DNA from: an uncultured bacterium
GTDB lineage: Bacteria; Actinomycetota; Coriobacteriia; Coriobacteriales; Coriobacteriaceae
Reading direction: 5' to 3'
Assembly (NCBI GenBank): GCA_958349055.1
Contig: CATWBO010000008.1
Span: 1-64,000, forward strand
DNA: 64,000 bases
Made by a program: the position numbers and the translations under genes. Shown one piece after another: positions 26,892 to 36,134 of this stretch. Below the pieces are notes generated by a model, which had not been told where the DNA came from, made no database searches, and saw only the letters and a list, made by a program, of their open reading frames with translations. The first letter of the stretch is position 1, and every line of letters begins with the position of its first letter.

Positions 26892-26989
26892 AACTTAGGA
26901 TACATGGTTGGCGCAGCCAGGTGGCAAAATTCATTAGCCGGAGACGCTGTACGGTTTCATATCGAAACATCACCACCACCGGTTTAATA

Positions 26990-27025
26990 AAAAAGAAGTA
27001 CCGCTTGGGGGCGGTACTTCTTTTT
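26990..27025. terminator. Terminator after metK
   Basis: AAAAAGAAGTACCGC pairs with GCGGTACTTCTTTTT around a short loop, with A/T tracts on both sides, so it can work in either direction. It lies 38 bp beyond the metK stop and separates metK from sdaA. Confidence 0.9.
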
Positions 27026-27062
27026 AAAGCGTGTGTGTTGTTGCGACCTTAATGGTTCTTAA

Positions 27063-28343
27063 TTAGAGGCCGCAGGCTGCTTTGAGTTCTTCGACTCGGT
27101 CGGTATTCTCCCAGGTGAAGTCGGCGTCTTCTCGGCCGAAGTGACCGTAGGCTGCCGTCTTTTCGTAGATGGGGCGACGCAGGTCCAGGTCGCGGATGAT
27201 TGCGCCCGGGCGCAGGTCGAAGGTCTTCTCTACGGCTTCAACGATCTTGTCCTCGGCAACATGTGCGGTACCGAAGGTGTCGACCATGATTGAGAGGGGC
27301 TTGGAAACGCCGATGGCGTAGGCAAGCTCGACTTCGCAGCGGTCGGCCAGGCCGGCGGCGACCACGTTCTTGGCGACCCAGCGCGCGGCATACGCGGCGG
27401 AGCGGTCAACCTTGGTGCAGTCCTTGCCGCTAAAGGCGCCGCCGCCGTGACGGCCGTAGCCGCCGTAGGTGTCGACGATGATCTTGCGGCCGGTCAGGCC
27501 CGTGTCGCCCATGGGGCCGCCCACAACAAAGCGACCGGTGGGGTTCACGTAGATGTCCGCGTTGTCCCACGGCATGTTCTCGGCGGCCATGACCGGGGTG
27601 ATGACGTGCTCGATGAGGTCGGCCTTGATCTTGCCCATGTCCTCGATCTCGGCGGCGTGCTGCGTGGAGATGACGATGGTCGTGACCTCGACGGGCTTGC
27701 CGTCCTCGTAGCGCACGGTGACCTGGGTCTTGCCGTCGGGGCGCAGGTAGGGCAGAGTGCCGTCGTGGCGAACAGCGGCCAGGCGCTCGGCCAGGCGGCT
27801 TGCCAGGTAGTGCGGCATGGGCATGAGGGTCTTGGTCTCGTTGGAGGCATAACCGAACATCATGCCCTGGTCGCCGGCGCCGATCAGGTCGATCGGGTCT
27901 GTGGTAGCGCCGGTCTGGGTCTCGAAGGACTCGTCAACGCCCTGGGCGATATCGGGCGACTGCTCGTGGATGAGGCTCATGACGCCGCAGGTATCGCAGT
28001 CAAAACCGAACTTTGCGCGGTTGTAGCCAATGCGGCGGATAACGCCACGGGCAATCTCCTGCACGTCGACGTAGGCCTGGGTGCGGATCTCGCCGGCAAC
28101 GATGACGGTACCGGTGGTCACGAGGGTCTCGCAGGCGCAGCGGACGTTCTCCACGTTGGCAGGCACGCCGTTGGGGGCGATGTAGCCCTGCTCCTGGAGC
28201 TCTATTTCTTTGGCGAGGATTGCGTCGAGGACGGCGTCGCTGATCTGGTCAGCGATCTTATCGGGATGGCCTTCGGTCACCGACTCCGACGTAAAAACAA
28301 AGGACCCGTGTTGGGGTGGGATGGAACGAAGTTCTTCTGACAT
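27063..28343 (-). CDS. metK: S-adenosylmethionine synthase (MetK)
   Basis: Makes SAM from methionine and ATP. The 426-aa protein shows ESVTEGHPDKIADQISD, GAGDQGMMFGYA, and GGGAFSGKDCTKVDRSAAY. It is slightly longer than the usual ~390 aa because of insertions, including one of about 15 residues before the first Cys-containing segment. The ATG is preceded by GAAAGGACAATC. SAM supply is relevant to the many methyltransferases of the cobalamin block, but no physical link exists. Confidence 0.96.
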   Translation of the reverse strand: MSEELRSIPPQHGSFVFTSESVTEGHPDKIADQISDAVLDAILAKEIELQEQGYIAPNGVPANVENVRCACETLVTTGTVIVAGEIRTQAYVDVQEIARGVIRRIGYNRAKFGFDCDTCGVMSLIHEQSPDIAQGVDESFETQTGATTDPIDLIGAGDQGMMFGYASNETKTLMPMPHYLASRLAERLAAVRHDGTLPYLRPDGKTQVTVRYEDGKPVEVTTIVISTQHAAEIEDMGKIKADLIEHVITPVMAAENMPWDNADIYVNPTGRFVVGGPMGDTGLTGRKIIVDTYGGYGRHGGGAFSGKDCTKVDRSAAYAARWVAKNVVAAGLADRCEVELAYAIGVSKPLSIMVDTFGTAHVAEDKIVEAVEKTFDLRPGAIIRDLDLRRPIYEKTAAYGHFGREDADFTWENTDRVEELKAACGL

Positions 28344-28529
28344 GATTGTCCTTTCAAAAACGTGTCCCGGCGACCGTTACCATTCCGCCGGGCTCTCTAT
28401 GCAAGGGCATATACTAGCGTGTTTACTGAATATTCACAGCGTTTCCGCACGTTTTGCCCAATGTTCAACATTTCGACTCAAGTTGATGGCCATTGGGTAA
28501 TCGTTGGGGACGTTCTTAAACGACTAGTC

Positions 28530-28662
28530 AAAAGGGACACTCTTCCGAGGCACTCATTGGGGACAGACTTAAATGACCGGCCTTACCTAAGTGCCGACAG
28601 GTTGCCCAAAGACTTGTCATTTAAGTCTGTCCCCAATAAGTGGGTCGGTGCCCTTTGTGCGG
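28530..28662. repeat. Long palindrome between metK and gltX
   Basis: Perfect 22-bp arms (28556-28577 and 28616-28637; ATTGGGGACAGACTTAAATG then AC). They continue outwards as an imperfect stem (AAAGGGACAC... against ...GTGCCCTTT). It sits in the divergent gap between metK and gltX, where the rest of the ~380 bp shows only promoter-like A/T-rich stretches. Confidence 0.85.
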
Positions 28663-28725
28663 AGGTTGCTTTGTTGCTTTATACTGATGCGGTTAGACAT
28701 CCATCCTGCAATCGAGGAGATTTCC

Positions 28726-30201
28726 ATGGCATCAGACGTTCGCGTCCGCTTTGCACCCTCACCGACGGGCAAGCTGCACATCGGCGGCGCCCGCACCGCT
28801 ATCTATAACTGGGCTTTCGCCCGCGCAAACGGCGGCACGTTCATTCTGCGCATTGACGACACCGACCCCACTCGCTCCACCGACGAGAACACGCAGATCA
28901 TCCTGCGCGCCATGCGTTGGCTGGGTCTGGACTGGGACGAGGGTCCCGAGGTGGGTGGCGACTTTGGTCCCTACGCACAGACCGAGCGCCTGGACCTGTA
29001 TAAGCAGGCCGCCCAGAAGCTCTGGGACGAAGGCAAGGCCTATCCCTGCTTCTGCACCAAGGAGCAGCTCGACGCCGACCGCAAGGCCGCGCAGGAGTGT
29101 AAGGACCCCTTTCAGGGCTATCAGCGCCGCTGCCGCGATCTTGATCCCGAGGAGGCCCGCCGCCGCATCGAGGCCGGCGAGCCCTACGTCCTGCGCATCA
29201 AGGTTCCCGAGGACCGCGGCGACGTCGTCATCCACGATGCCGTCCACGGCGAGGTGACCTTCGACGCCAAGGAGCTCGACGACTTCGTCATCTTCCGCTC
29301 CGATGGCACGCCCACGTACAACTTCGCGACCGTCGTCGACGACGCCATGATGAAGATCACCCATGTCATCCGCGGCGACGACCACCTGTCCAACACCCCG
29401 CGTCAGGTCATGGTCTACGAGGCCCTCGGCGCGCCCGTGCCCACGTTCGCCCACATCTCCATGATCCTGGGGGCCGATGGCAAAAAGCTCTCCAAGCGCC
29501 ACGGCGCCACTTCGGTGGAGGAGTACCGCGACGCCGGCTACCTGTCCGACGCCTTCGTCAACTACCTGGCGCTGCTCGGCTGGTCGCTCGACGGCGAGAC
29601 CACGATCATTCCGCGCGATGTCCTGGCCAGCAAGTTCTCGCTCGACCGCATCTCCAAGAACCCGGCGACCTTTGACCCCAAGAAGCTCGATTGGGTCAAT
29701 GCCGAGTACATCAACGGCATGTCCGATGCTCAGTTTGCCGATGAGATCATGGTCCCCGAGCTGCACGAGGCGGGTCTCATCGAGGGCAACGTCGAGTACG
29801 GCGAGGACTGGATTGATGCGCTTGCCGCCATCGTCAAGCCGCGCACCAAGATGCCGGCCGACGCCGTGACCGTCGCCGCTCCCATCTTTGCTACGGCCGA
29901 GACGCTCGAGTATGACGAGAAATCCGTTAACAAGGGCCTGGCAAAGGAAGGCATGGGCGCCATTCTGGATGCCGCCAAGGCTGCGCTTGAGGGCGTGGAC
30001 GAGTGGGCTGCCGAGGCCATCGACGCCGCGCTTGAACCGCTGCCCGAGCAGATGGACCTTAAGAAGCGCGTGGTGTTCCAGGCCGTGCGCGTTGCCGTCT
30101 GCGGCAACATGGTGAGCCCTCCGCTGGGCGAGACCATGGCGCTCGTCGGCCGCGACGACTGCCTGGCGCGCATCGACCGCGCCCGCACGATGGCGCTGTA
30201 A
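28726..30201 (+). CDS. gltX: Glutamyl-tRNA synthetase (GltX)
   Basis: Charges tRNA-Glu, and possibly tRNA-Gln if the amidotransferase route is used. The 491-aa class I enzyme has FAPSPTGKLHIGGARTA (HIGH-type motif) and KKLSKRHGA (KMSKS-type motif), then the C-terminal anticodon-binding domain. The chosen ATG has GAGGAGATTTCC upstream. The product is full length. Confidence 0.96.
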   Translation: MASDVRVRFAPSPTGKLHIGGARTAIYNWAFARANGGTFILRIDDTDPTRSTDENTQIILRAMRWLGLDWDEGPEVGGDFGPYAQTERLDLYKQAAQKLWDEGKAYPCFCTKEQLDADRKAAQECKDPFQGYQRRCRDLDPEEARRRIEAGEPYVLRIKVPEDRGDVVIHDAVHGEVTFDAKELDDFVIFRSDGTPTYNFATVVDDAMMKITHVIRGDDHLSNTPRQVMVYEALGAPVPTFAHISMILGADGKKLSKRHGATSVEEYRDAGYLSDAFVNYLALLGWSLDGETTIIPRDVLASKFSLDRISKNPATFDPKKLDWVNAEYINGMSDAQFADEIMVPELHEAGLIEGNVEYGEDWIDALAAIVKPRTKMPADAVTVAAPIFATAETLEYDEKSVNKGLAKEGMGAILDAAKAALEGVDEWAAEAIDAALEPLPEQMDLKKRVVFQAVRVAVCGNMVSPPLGETMALVGRDDCLARIDRARTMAL

Positions 30202-30224
30202 TCGCCGCGCAAACGTTTGTATCC

Positions 30225-30257
30225 GAGCCCCGCTCCCCACGAGTGGGGCTCTTGTTT
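30225..30257 (+). terminator. Terminator of gltX
   Basis: GAGCCCC (30225-30231) pairs with GGGGCTC (30245-30251), followed by TTGTTT, 23 nt beyond the gltX stop. Confidence 0.8.
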
Positions 30258-30278
30258 CTGCCCCGATGAGTGGGTTGC

Positions 30279-30309
30279 TGGGACAAAATAATCAGTAGTG
30301 TTTGTCCCA
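30279..30309. repeat. TGGGACAAA palindrome before priA
   Basis: TGGGACAAA and TTTGTCCCA form 9-bp arms around 13 nt, 32 bp upstream of the priA start. The same GTGGGACA core builds the sdaA terminator, suggesting a shared repeat family. Confidence 0.6.
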
Positions 30310-30341
30310 CCCCTTTCAGGTCCGTTCGTTAGAGGTGGCGT

Positions 30342-32795
30342 ATGGCTCAACAACTGTCACTTTTTGGTTCGCCCGAACCGGAGCAAGCTCCCGTGAAGCA
30401 TGCCCACGCGGCCAAGCAGGCAAAGCCCGAGCCTGCACCCGAGCCCATCGCCGCCTACGCGAGCGTGGTTCTCGACATTCCCACCCGCGCGCTGTCCGAA
30501 CCATTCGCCTACTGCATTCCCCAGTCCCTTGCCAACGAGGCGCAGATCGGATCCACGGTCCTGGTTCACTTTGGTAACCGTGCCGCCGCAGGCTACATCG
30601 TCGACATTGCGCCCGAGCTGGGAGACCTGCAAGGTAACAACGCCCTCGACCCCGCGCACATTAAGCCCGTCGAAGCCATCCTCAGCAAGCCGCTCTTTAC
30701 CGCTGAGGCTGCACGCATTGCGCGCTGGATGAGCCGCGAATATGTCGCGACGCTTTCCGAGTGCCTGCGCCTGTTCCTGCCGCCGGGCGGAAGCCCGCGC
30801 GTGGTCAAGGGCGATGACGGTGTGTGGACCGTTGAGCGCCCCGCCGTCAAACCTATCCAAAACCGTTGGGTCATGCTTACGCCCGAGGGCTTCGACTATA
30901 CGCCGCCCAAAACCGCGGTTCGTCAGCGTCAGCTTATCGAGGCGCTCCAGTGCGGTCCGGTCACGACGCGCGACCTCTACCTGCTCTACAACAGCATGTC
31001 CGCTACCATCAGGGCACTCGAAAAGCGCGGCGTTGTGGTGGTTGAGGAGCGTCGTGCGTGGCGCGGCTGCAGCGAGCAGACTACTCTGTCCTCGGCAAGC
31101 GGCAAGGCGCCGGTCGCACTTACGAACGGCCAGCAGCAGGCGCTCGCGCAGATTGAGCGCGCACGCCTAGATGCCCATGGCGATGTGGTGCTCGTCGATG
31201 GCGTCACCGGATCCGGCAAAACCGAGGTCTACCTCTCTGCCATCGAGCGTGTACTGGCAGCCGGTCGTTCGGCCTGCGTGCTCGTGCCCGAGATCTCGCT
31301 GACCGCCCAGACCGTCGGCCGCTTCCGATCGCGTTTTGGCGAGACGGTCGCGGTCTTCCACTCGCGTCTCTCGGCCGGCGAGCGTCTGGACCAGTGGGAC
31401 ATGGTCGCCAGCGGTGCGGCTCGCGTGGTTGTCGGCGCGCGTTCGGCGCTCTTTTGCCCGCTCAGCGACTTGGGGCTTATCATCATCGACGAGGAACACG
31501 AGACCAGTTACAAGCAAGGCTCCAGTCCGCGCTACCACGCGCGCGAGGTGGCCGCCGAGATGGCGCGGCGCTACCGCTGCCCGCTCGTGTTGGGCTCCGC
31601 CACGCCTTCTGCCGAGGCCCTCGACCGCTGCCGCCGCGGCACGTATAACGGCGCCACCTGGACGCGCGTGGAGATGCCCGAGCGCCCCGGACACGCGGTC
31701 CTTCCTACGGTTCGCATTGCCGACCTGCGTCGCGAGTTCTCGCATGGCAGCCGCTCCATGTTCTCAAAACCGTTGATGGAAGGTCTCGAGCGCGTTGTCG
31801 AACGTCGCGAGAAGGCCGTGCTGCTGCACAACCGCCGTGGCTTTGCGCCCTTCCTGATGTGCCGAGAGTGTGGCTGCGTGCCCACCTGCAACCACTGCTC
31901 CACCGCGCTCACGTACCACGAGCGCACCCACACGTTGCAGTGCCATACCTGCGGATCTTCCTGGCGCGTGCAGCCCTATCCAGCACCCACGAGCCGCTGT
32001 CCCAAGTGCGGCAGCCGCTACCTGGCAAAAATGGGCCTGGGCACGCAGCAGATTGAGGACGCGCTGCACCAGATGCTGCCCGAGGACGTCGCCATCATTC
32101 GCATGGATGCCGATTCCACGCGCGGCAAGGACGCACATAAAAAGCTACTCGAGCAGTTCGATGCCGCCGATTGCGCGGTGCTGCTGGGCACCCAGATGAT
32201 CGCCAAGGGCCTCGACTTTCCCGAGGTCACGCTCGTGGGCGTGGTCAATGCCGACTTTGCGCTAAAGTTGCCGGACTTCCGCGCAGGGGAGCGCGCCTAC
32301 GATCTGCTGGAGCAGGTTGCGGGTCGCGCCGGCCGCGGTGACCGCCCCGGCGAGGTCATCATCCAGACCTATCTGCCCGAGGACCCGGTCATTCGCGCCG
32401 TCGCCGAGCACAACCGTTCCATCTTTACCGACTACGACCTGGGCCAGCGCCGCGACGCCCTGTATCCGCCGTTTGTACGCCTGGTCAACATCTTGGTGTG
32501 GTCGGCGAGCCAAGACGACGCGCAGGATTACACCGGGCGCATTGCGAAGCTCCTCAAGCGCCGCTGGCATGCCGCCGCGCCCGACTTTTTGCGGGCGGGG
32601 AGCGCCGTGCCACAGGTGCTGGGCCCGGCTTCGTGTGTAATCGAGAGAGCCAAGGACCGTTACCGCTTCCATCTGCTTGTGAAGTCGCCGGTAGGGTACC
32701 ATGTCTCTGATGATATCGACGCCTGCCTTAAAGAGGTGGGCTCCGTGCGCGGCGTGAGCGTGAGCGTTGACGTCGACGCCTATGATTTGATGTAA
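30342..32795 (+). CDS. priA: Primosomal protein N', replication restart helicase (PriA)
   Basis: Reloads the replisome at stalled forks. The 817-aa protein has an N-terminal DNA-binding domain, Walker A GVTGSGKTEVYL, DEEH-type Walker B IIDEEHETSYKQG, a zinc-binding insert with eight Cys (CRECGC, CNHC, CHTCG, CPKCG) and QVAGRAGRG in the helicase C domain. The first ~35 residues are a Pro/Ala-rich extension. It heads the priA-def-fmt-rsmB cluster found in many bacteria. Confidence 0.95.
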   Translation: MAQQLSLFGSPEPEQAPVKHAHAAKQAKPEPAPEPIAAYASVVLDIPTRALSEPFAYCIPQSLANEAQIGSTVLVHFGNRAAAGYIVDIAPELGDLQGNNALDPAHIKPVEAILSKPLFTAEAARIARWMSREYVATLSECLRLFLPPGGSPRVVKGDDGVWTVERPAVKPIQNRWVMLTPEGFDYTPPKTAVRQRQLIEALQCGPVTTRDLYLLYNSMSATIRALEKRGVVVVEERRAWRGCSEQTTLSSASGKAPVALTNGQQQALAQIERARLDAHGDVVLVDGVTGSGKTEVYLSAIERVLAAGRSACVLVPEISLTAQTVGRFRSRFGETVAVFHSRLSAGERLDQWDMVASGAARVVVGARSALFCPLSDLGLIIIDEEHETSYKQGSSPRYHAREVAAEMARRYRCPLVLGSATPSAEALDRCRRGTYNGATWTRVEMPERPGHAVLPTVRIADLRREFSHGSRSMFSKPLMEGLERVVERREKAVLLHNRRGFAPFLMCRECGCVPTCNHCSTALTYHERTHTLQCHTCGSSWRVQPYPAPTSRCPKCGSRYLAKMGLGTQQIEDALHQMLPEDVAIIRMDADSTRGKDAHKKLLEQFDAADCAVLLGTQMIAKGLDFPEVTLVGVVNADFALKLPDFRAGERAYDLLEQVAGRAGRGDRPGEVIIQTYLPEDPVIRAVAEHNRSIFTDYDLGQRRDALYPPFVRLVNILVWSASQDDAQDYTGRIAKLLKRRWHAAAPDFLRAGSAVPQVLGPASCVIERAKDRYRFHLLVKSPVGYHVSDDIDACLKEVGSVRGVSVSVDVDAYDLM

Positions 32796-32813
32796 CAACC
32801 CGAAAGGATGGCC

Positions 32814-33350
32814 ATGGAAGCCAACGGAATCGTACTGTCGCCCGACCCTCGTCTGCGCCAGGAGTGCGCCGTCATTGAGGAGATCACCCCGGCGATCGAG
32901 GCGCTTGCCGAGAAGATGAAGAAGATGATGTTCGAGAACGGCGGTTGCGGCCTGGCCGCCCCGCAGATCGGCGAGCTCATTCAGCTCGTCACCATCGACT
33001 GCGACTACAGCGACAAGAACGACTACGACCCGTACGTGCTCATCAACCCTGTCATTGTTGAGCAGAGCGACAACCTGGTGCCGTTTAGCGAGGGTTGCCT
33101 GTCCATTCCTGGCATTAGCTGCGAGATCGAGCGTCCGGACCACGTTGTCGTTGAGGCGTACGACCTGGATGCCAACCTGATTCGCTACGAGGCCACGGGC
33201 GACCTGTTCTGCGTGTGCCTGCAGCACGAGATCGATCACCTGCATGGCAATACCATGTTCGAGAGGCTTAAGCCGATGCAGCGCATCAAGGCCGTCAAGG
33301 AGTACCAGGACGCCCTGGCCCGCGGCGCTCGACCGGGCGAGACTGAGTAA
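32814..33350 (+). CDS. def: Peptide deformylase (Def)
   Basis: Removes the N-formyl group from nascent proteins. The 178-aa metalloenzyme has the motifs GCGLAAPQIG, EGCLSIPG and QHEIDHLHG, supplying the Cys and two His metal ligands and the catalytic Glu. Two ATGs lie close together. I prefer the second because GAAAGGA overlaps the first too closely. It is 18 nt after priA and functionally paired with fmt downstream. Confidence 0.95.
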   Translation: MEANGIVLSPDPRLRQECAVIEEITPAIEALAEKMKKMMFENGGCGLAAPQIGELIQLVTIDCDYSDKNDYDPYVLINPVIVEQSDNLVPFSEGCLSIPGISCEIERPDHVVVEAYDLDANLIRYEATGDLFCVCLQHEIDHLHGNTMFERLKPMQRIKAVKEYQDALARGARPGETE

Positions 33351-33368
33351 GTCGTCCGTCCCTGGGGC

Positions 33369-33442
33369 GCCCGCCTATATCATCCCGTGCTCAAACATTC
33401 TCGCTTTGCTGCGAAACTGCGCGCGGGACGATATAGGCGGGC
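33369..33442. repeat. Palindrome downstream of def
   Basis: Arms of 19 bp with two mismatches or fewer (33369-33387, GCCCGCCTATATCATCCCG; 33424-33442). A second small stem GCCCC/GGGGC follows, with CTCCTTTTT about 20 nt later, which may serve as terminator for def. The rest of the gap to fmt (to 33674) is T-rich and shows no gene I can support. Confidence 0.75.
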
Positions 33443-33674
33443 CCCGCCCGGGGGCTGCGTTGTCCTGGCTCCTTTTTCGCCCGGATGCCGTTGGGCCAGG
33501 GAGGGGCGTCTTCGCTGATAATGCCTTTGTTGAGAGAGCTGCTTTTATTGCGGCTCTTTCTTTGGTTTTGGGTATATTTGTTCTTGTTGAACTGTTATCG
33601 CGGATAGGCTGGGGACTTGGCTTTCCGCTGTTATTTGTAGCCGTCTTGGCTCTGGTTTTGAGGAGACATTGGTT

Positions 33675-34595
33675 ATGCGTATTGTGTTTATGGGTACGCC
33701 GGATTTTGCGGTGCCTTCTTTGGTTTCGCTTGTTGAGGCTGGCAATGAGGTTGCGCTTGTTGTTACTCGTCCTGATGCTGTTCGTGGGCGTGGTAAGAAG
33801 CTTGAGCCTTCTCCTGTTAAGGCTAAGGCGCTTGAACTTGGGTTGCCCGTTACTGAAGCTAATCGTATGACGCCTGAGGTTGTTGAGGCGCTCCAGGCTG
33901 CTCAGGCTGATATTTTCTGTGTGGCTGCTTATGGCTGCATTTTGCCTGATGAGGTGCTGCATATGGCGCCGCTTGGTATTGTGAATGTCCATGCTTCGTT
34001 GCTGCCTCGTTGGCGTGGTGCGGCTCCCATTCAGCGTGCCATTCTTGCTGGTGATGAGGTTGCTGGCGTTTCCATTATGCGTATTGGGCATGGCGTTGAT
34101 ACGGGCGCTTATTGTGCCCAGGCTTCCACTTCGGTTGCCGGTAAGCATGCCGAGGCGCTTACGATGGAGCTTGGTGAGCTGGGCGGCAAGTTGCTCGCCG
34201 ATACGCTTCCTTCGTTTGCCGACGGTACCGCTGTTTGGACCGAGCAGGATGAGGCACTCGTTACCCATGCTGCGAAGATTTCCAAGCAGGAGATGCTTCT
34301 TGATCCGCAGATGACGGCACTCGATTGCGTTCGTCATGTGCTGGCCTCGTCCGATACCGCCCCTGCTCGCTGCTTGATTGCCGGCAAGACCGTGCGCGTG
34401 CTCGATGCTGCGCCGGCTGATGTTACGCTCGGCGCGGGTCAGGTTCTTGTTAAGGCCAAGCGTGTTTACCTGGGGCTTTCCGATGGAGCGGTCGAACTGC
34501 TCGAGGTTAAGCCCGATGGCAAGCGTGCTATGACTGCTTCTGCTTGGGCTGCTGGCCTGCAGGGCGCCGAACTTAGCTGGGGTGTTTTGTCATGA
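33675..34595 (+). CDS. fmt: Methionyl-tRNA formyltransferase (Fmt)
   Basis: Formylates initiator Met-tRNA with 10-formyl-THF. The 306-aa protein has MGTPDFAVPSL, ASLLPRWRGAAPIQRAI with the catalytic Asn-His nearby (VNVHASLL), and GVSIMRIGHGVDTG. The ATG lies nine bases after AGGAG. Codon choice is unusual: GTT, GCT, CTT, CGT and GAT dominate, unlike the GC-ending codons of gltX and priA just upstream. The bias fades along rsmB. Confidence 0.95.
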   Translation: MRIVFMGTPDFAVPSLVSLVEAGNEVALVVTRPDAVRGRGKKLEPSPVKAKALELGLPVTEANRMTPEVVEALQAAQADIFCVAAYGCILPDEVLHMAPLGIVNVHASLLPRWRGAAPIQRAILAGDEVAGVSIMRIGHGVDTGAYCAQASTSVAGKHAEALTMELGELGGKLLADTLPSFADGTAVWTEQDEALVTHAAKISKQEMLLDPQMTALDCVRHVLASSDTAPARCLIAGKTVRVLDAAPADVTLGAGQVLVKAKRVYLGLSDGAVELLEVKPDGKRAMTASAWAAGLQGAELSWGVLS

Positions 34596-35992
34596 GCAAG
34601 TTGTCTCCCGCGCGCAAGCTCGCGCTCGACGTGCTGATGGAGGCGGATCGTCGTGGCATGTACGCGCGCGACGTGCTGTCCTCCCGCGCTTCCGCCAAGG
34701 CCATTGACCAGCGCGATTCCGCTTTTGCCGCGCGTTTGGCGCTTGGTGTTGCGGCAACGCAGGGCATTTTGGATGAGTTGCTCGATCAGTTTCTGGATAA
34801 GCCCAAAAAGGTCGCGCCGCGCGTTCGCATGGCGCTTCGTATCTCGGCCTTCGAGATGCTCTATCTGCATACGCCTGGCCGCGTTGCCGTAAGTCAGGGT
34901 GTTGAACTGGTTCGCTGCGGTGCTAAGTCCGCCGCTGGCTTGGCCAATGCTGTACTGCATAAGGTTGCAGACAATGTTGAGGACTTTGCTACTGCGTCCG
35001 ATGTGGATGAGCCTGAGCGACGCTTGGTTCGTCTGTCGCGCCTGATGGGTCTTCCTCGCTGGCTGTGCGCTCGCATTATGGCGTCGTTTGACACGCCAGA
35101 GGGTGCGCTTAACTTTGCCGGCAATCTGGCCCCCGCGCCGCTGGCCCTGCATGAGAACGCCTTTGCGACTAAGTCCGATCCGTATATCTCGCAGCTTGTA
35201 GCGCCTGTGTTCCCTGGCTGCCATGCTCCGGTCGATGCTCAAGTTGCCGTTGCTTCGGGTGTGTTTGAGCGTGCTGCTGCCGTGGCCTCGGACCTTAACG
35301 CCCAGCTTATCGCCACAGCTGCCACGCGCCCTGGTAGCTGCCTTGAGATTGGAGCCGGTCGTGGCACCAAGACCTATGTGATGATGTGCCAGGCTAAGCG
35401 TGCCGGTTATGAGCGTCAGCATACCGCGCTCGATCTGCACGACCGCAAGTGCGATCTCAATCTCGCGCGCCTGCATAAGGCGGGCATCAAGGGCGTGCGA
35501 ACCGTCTCGGGCGATGCCTGCGAGCTCGATGAAGTGCTCACGTCCTTTGATGCCATGCTTGGCGAGCCCGCGCTGTTCGACACGGTCTTTATCGATGCGC
35601 CGTGCTCGGGTACCGGAACCATGCGTCGCCACCCCGAGATTCCGTGGCGCCTGACCGAGAACGATGTGACGACCGAGCTGCCTAAGCTGCAACTGACGAT
35701 GCTCAAAGAGGCTGCCGCACGCGTGGCTGCCGGCGGCGAACTCATCTATGCGACGTGCTCGGTCTTTGATGAGGAGAACGCGCAGGTCGTTGATGCCTTC
35801 CTGACTTCGCCCGAGGGCGCGGGCTTTGCTGTTGCGCCGCTCTCCGAAGCTCAGATTCTGCAGCTCCCCGATTTCTCTCAGGCCAAGAAGCTCGTATCCG
35901 TCCGTCAAAACGACCGAGGTCTCTTCCAAAGCGTCCCCACAAACGCAGACTCCTACGACGGCCACTTCTGCGCCCGTCTGGTCCGCAAGTAA
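34592..35992 (+). CDS. rsmB: 16S rRNA (cytosine-967-C5)-methyltransferase (RsmB)
   Basis: SAM-dependent m5C methyltransferase. In this 466-aa protein an N-terminal NusB-like domain (residues about 1-140, with LRISAFEMLYL) is followed by the catalytic domain with LEIGAGRGTKT (SAM), DAPCSGTGTMRRHPE (PC motif) and YATCSVFDEEN (TC motif, catalytic Cys). The ATG overlaps the fmt stop (ATGA). It ends at a strong bidirectional terminator. Confidence 0.93.
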   Translation: MSKLSPARKLALDVLMEADRRGMYARDVLSSRASAKAIDQRDSAFAARLALGVAATQGILDELLDQFLDKPKKVAPRVRMALRISAFEMLYLHTPGRVAVSQGVELVRCGAKSAAGLANAVLHKVADNVEDFATASDVDEPERRLVRLSRLMGLPRWLCARIMASFDTPEGALNFAGNLAPAPLALHENAFATKSDPYISQLVAPVFPGCHAPVDAQVAVASGVFERAAAVASDLNAQLIATAATRPGSCLEIGAGRGTKTYVMMCQAKRAGYERQHTALDLHDRKCDLNLARLHKAGIKGVRTVSGDACELDEVLTSFDAMLGEPALFDTVFIDAPCSGTGTMRRHPEIPWRLTENDVTTELPKLQLTMLKEAAARVAAGGELIYATCSVFDEENAQVVDAFLTSPEGAGFAVAPLSEAQILQLPDFSQAKKLVSVRQNDRGLFQSVPTNADSYDGHFCARLVRK

Positions 35993-35997
35993 CTTCT

Positions 35998-36066
35998 AAG
36001 TTGCGGTGAAATAGGGATTGAATATCGGCATCTACCCGCCAAATAGTCTTTATTTCACCGCAACTT
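35998..36066. repeat. Palindromic repeat family A, copy 3
   Basis: AAGTTGCGGTGAAATAGGG at the left arm and TATTTCACCGCAACTT at the right. It lies 5 bp after the rsmB stop and directly before the terminator, again in a 3' position. Confidence 0.85.
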
Positions 36067-36120
36067 ACGAAGGCGGCCCTGCGATCGATTGTTGGTCGCA
36101 GGGCCGCCTTCGTGCGTTTT
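36067..36120. terminator. Bidirectional terminator between rsmB and fmdB-like gene
   Basis: Perfect 18-bp arms (36067-36084 and 36096-36113; ACGAAGGCGGCCCTGCGA) followed by GCGTTTTG. It lies between the convergent rsmB and zinc-ribbon genes. Confidence 0.9.
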
Positions 36121-36134
36121 GTTGTTGCCAGCTG

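Noticed and set aside
28344..28725. Possible SAM riboswitch upstream of metK.
   Set aside because: None of the conserved SAM-I core elements were seen in the minus-strand leader; the notable structure is a plain palindrome.
33480..33674. A hydrophobic reading frame before fmt that looks like a small membrane protein.
   Set aside because: It has no convincing start or ribosome site, and the frame runs on through fmt without a stop of its own.
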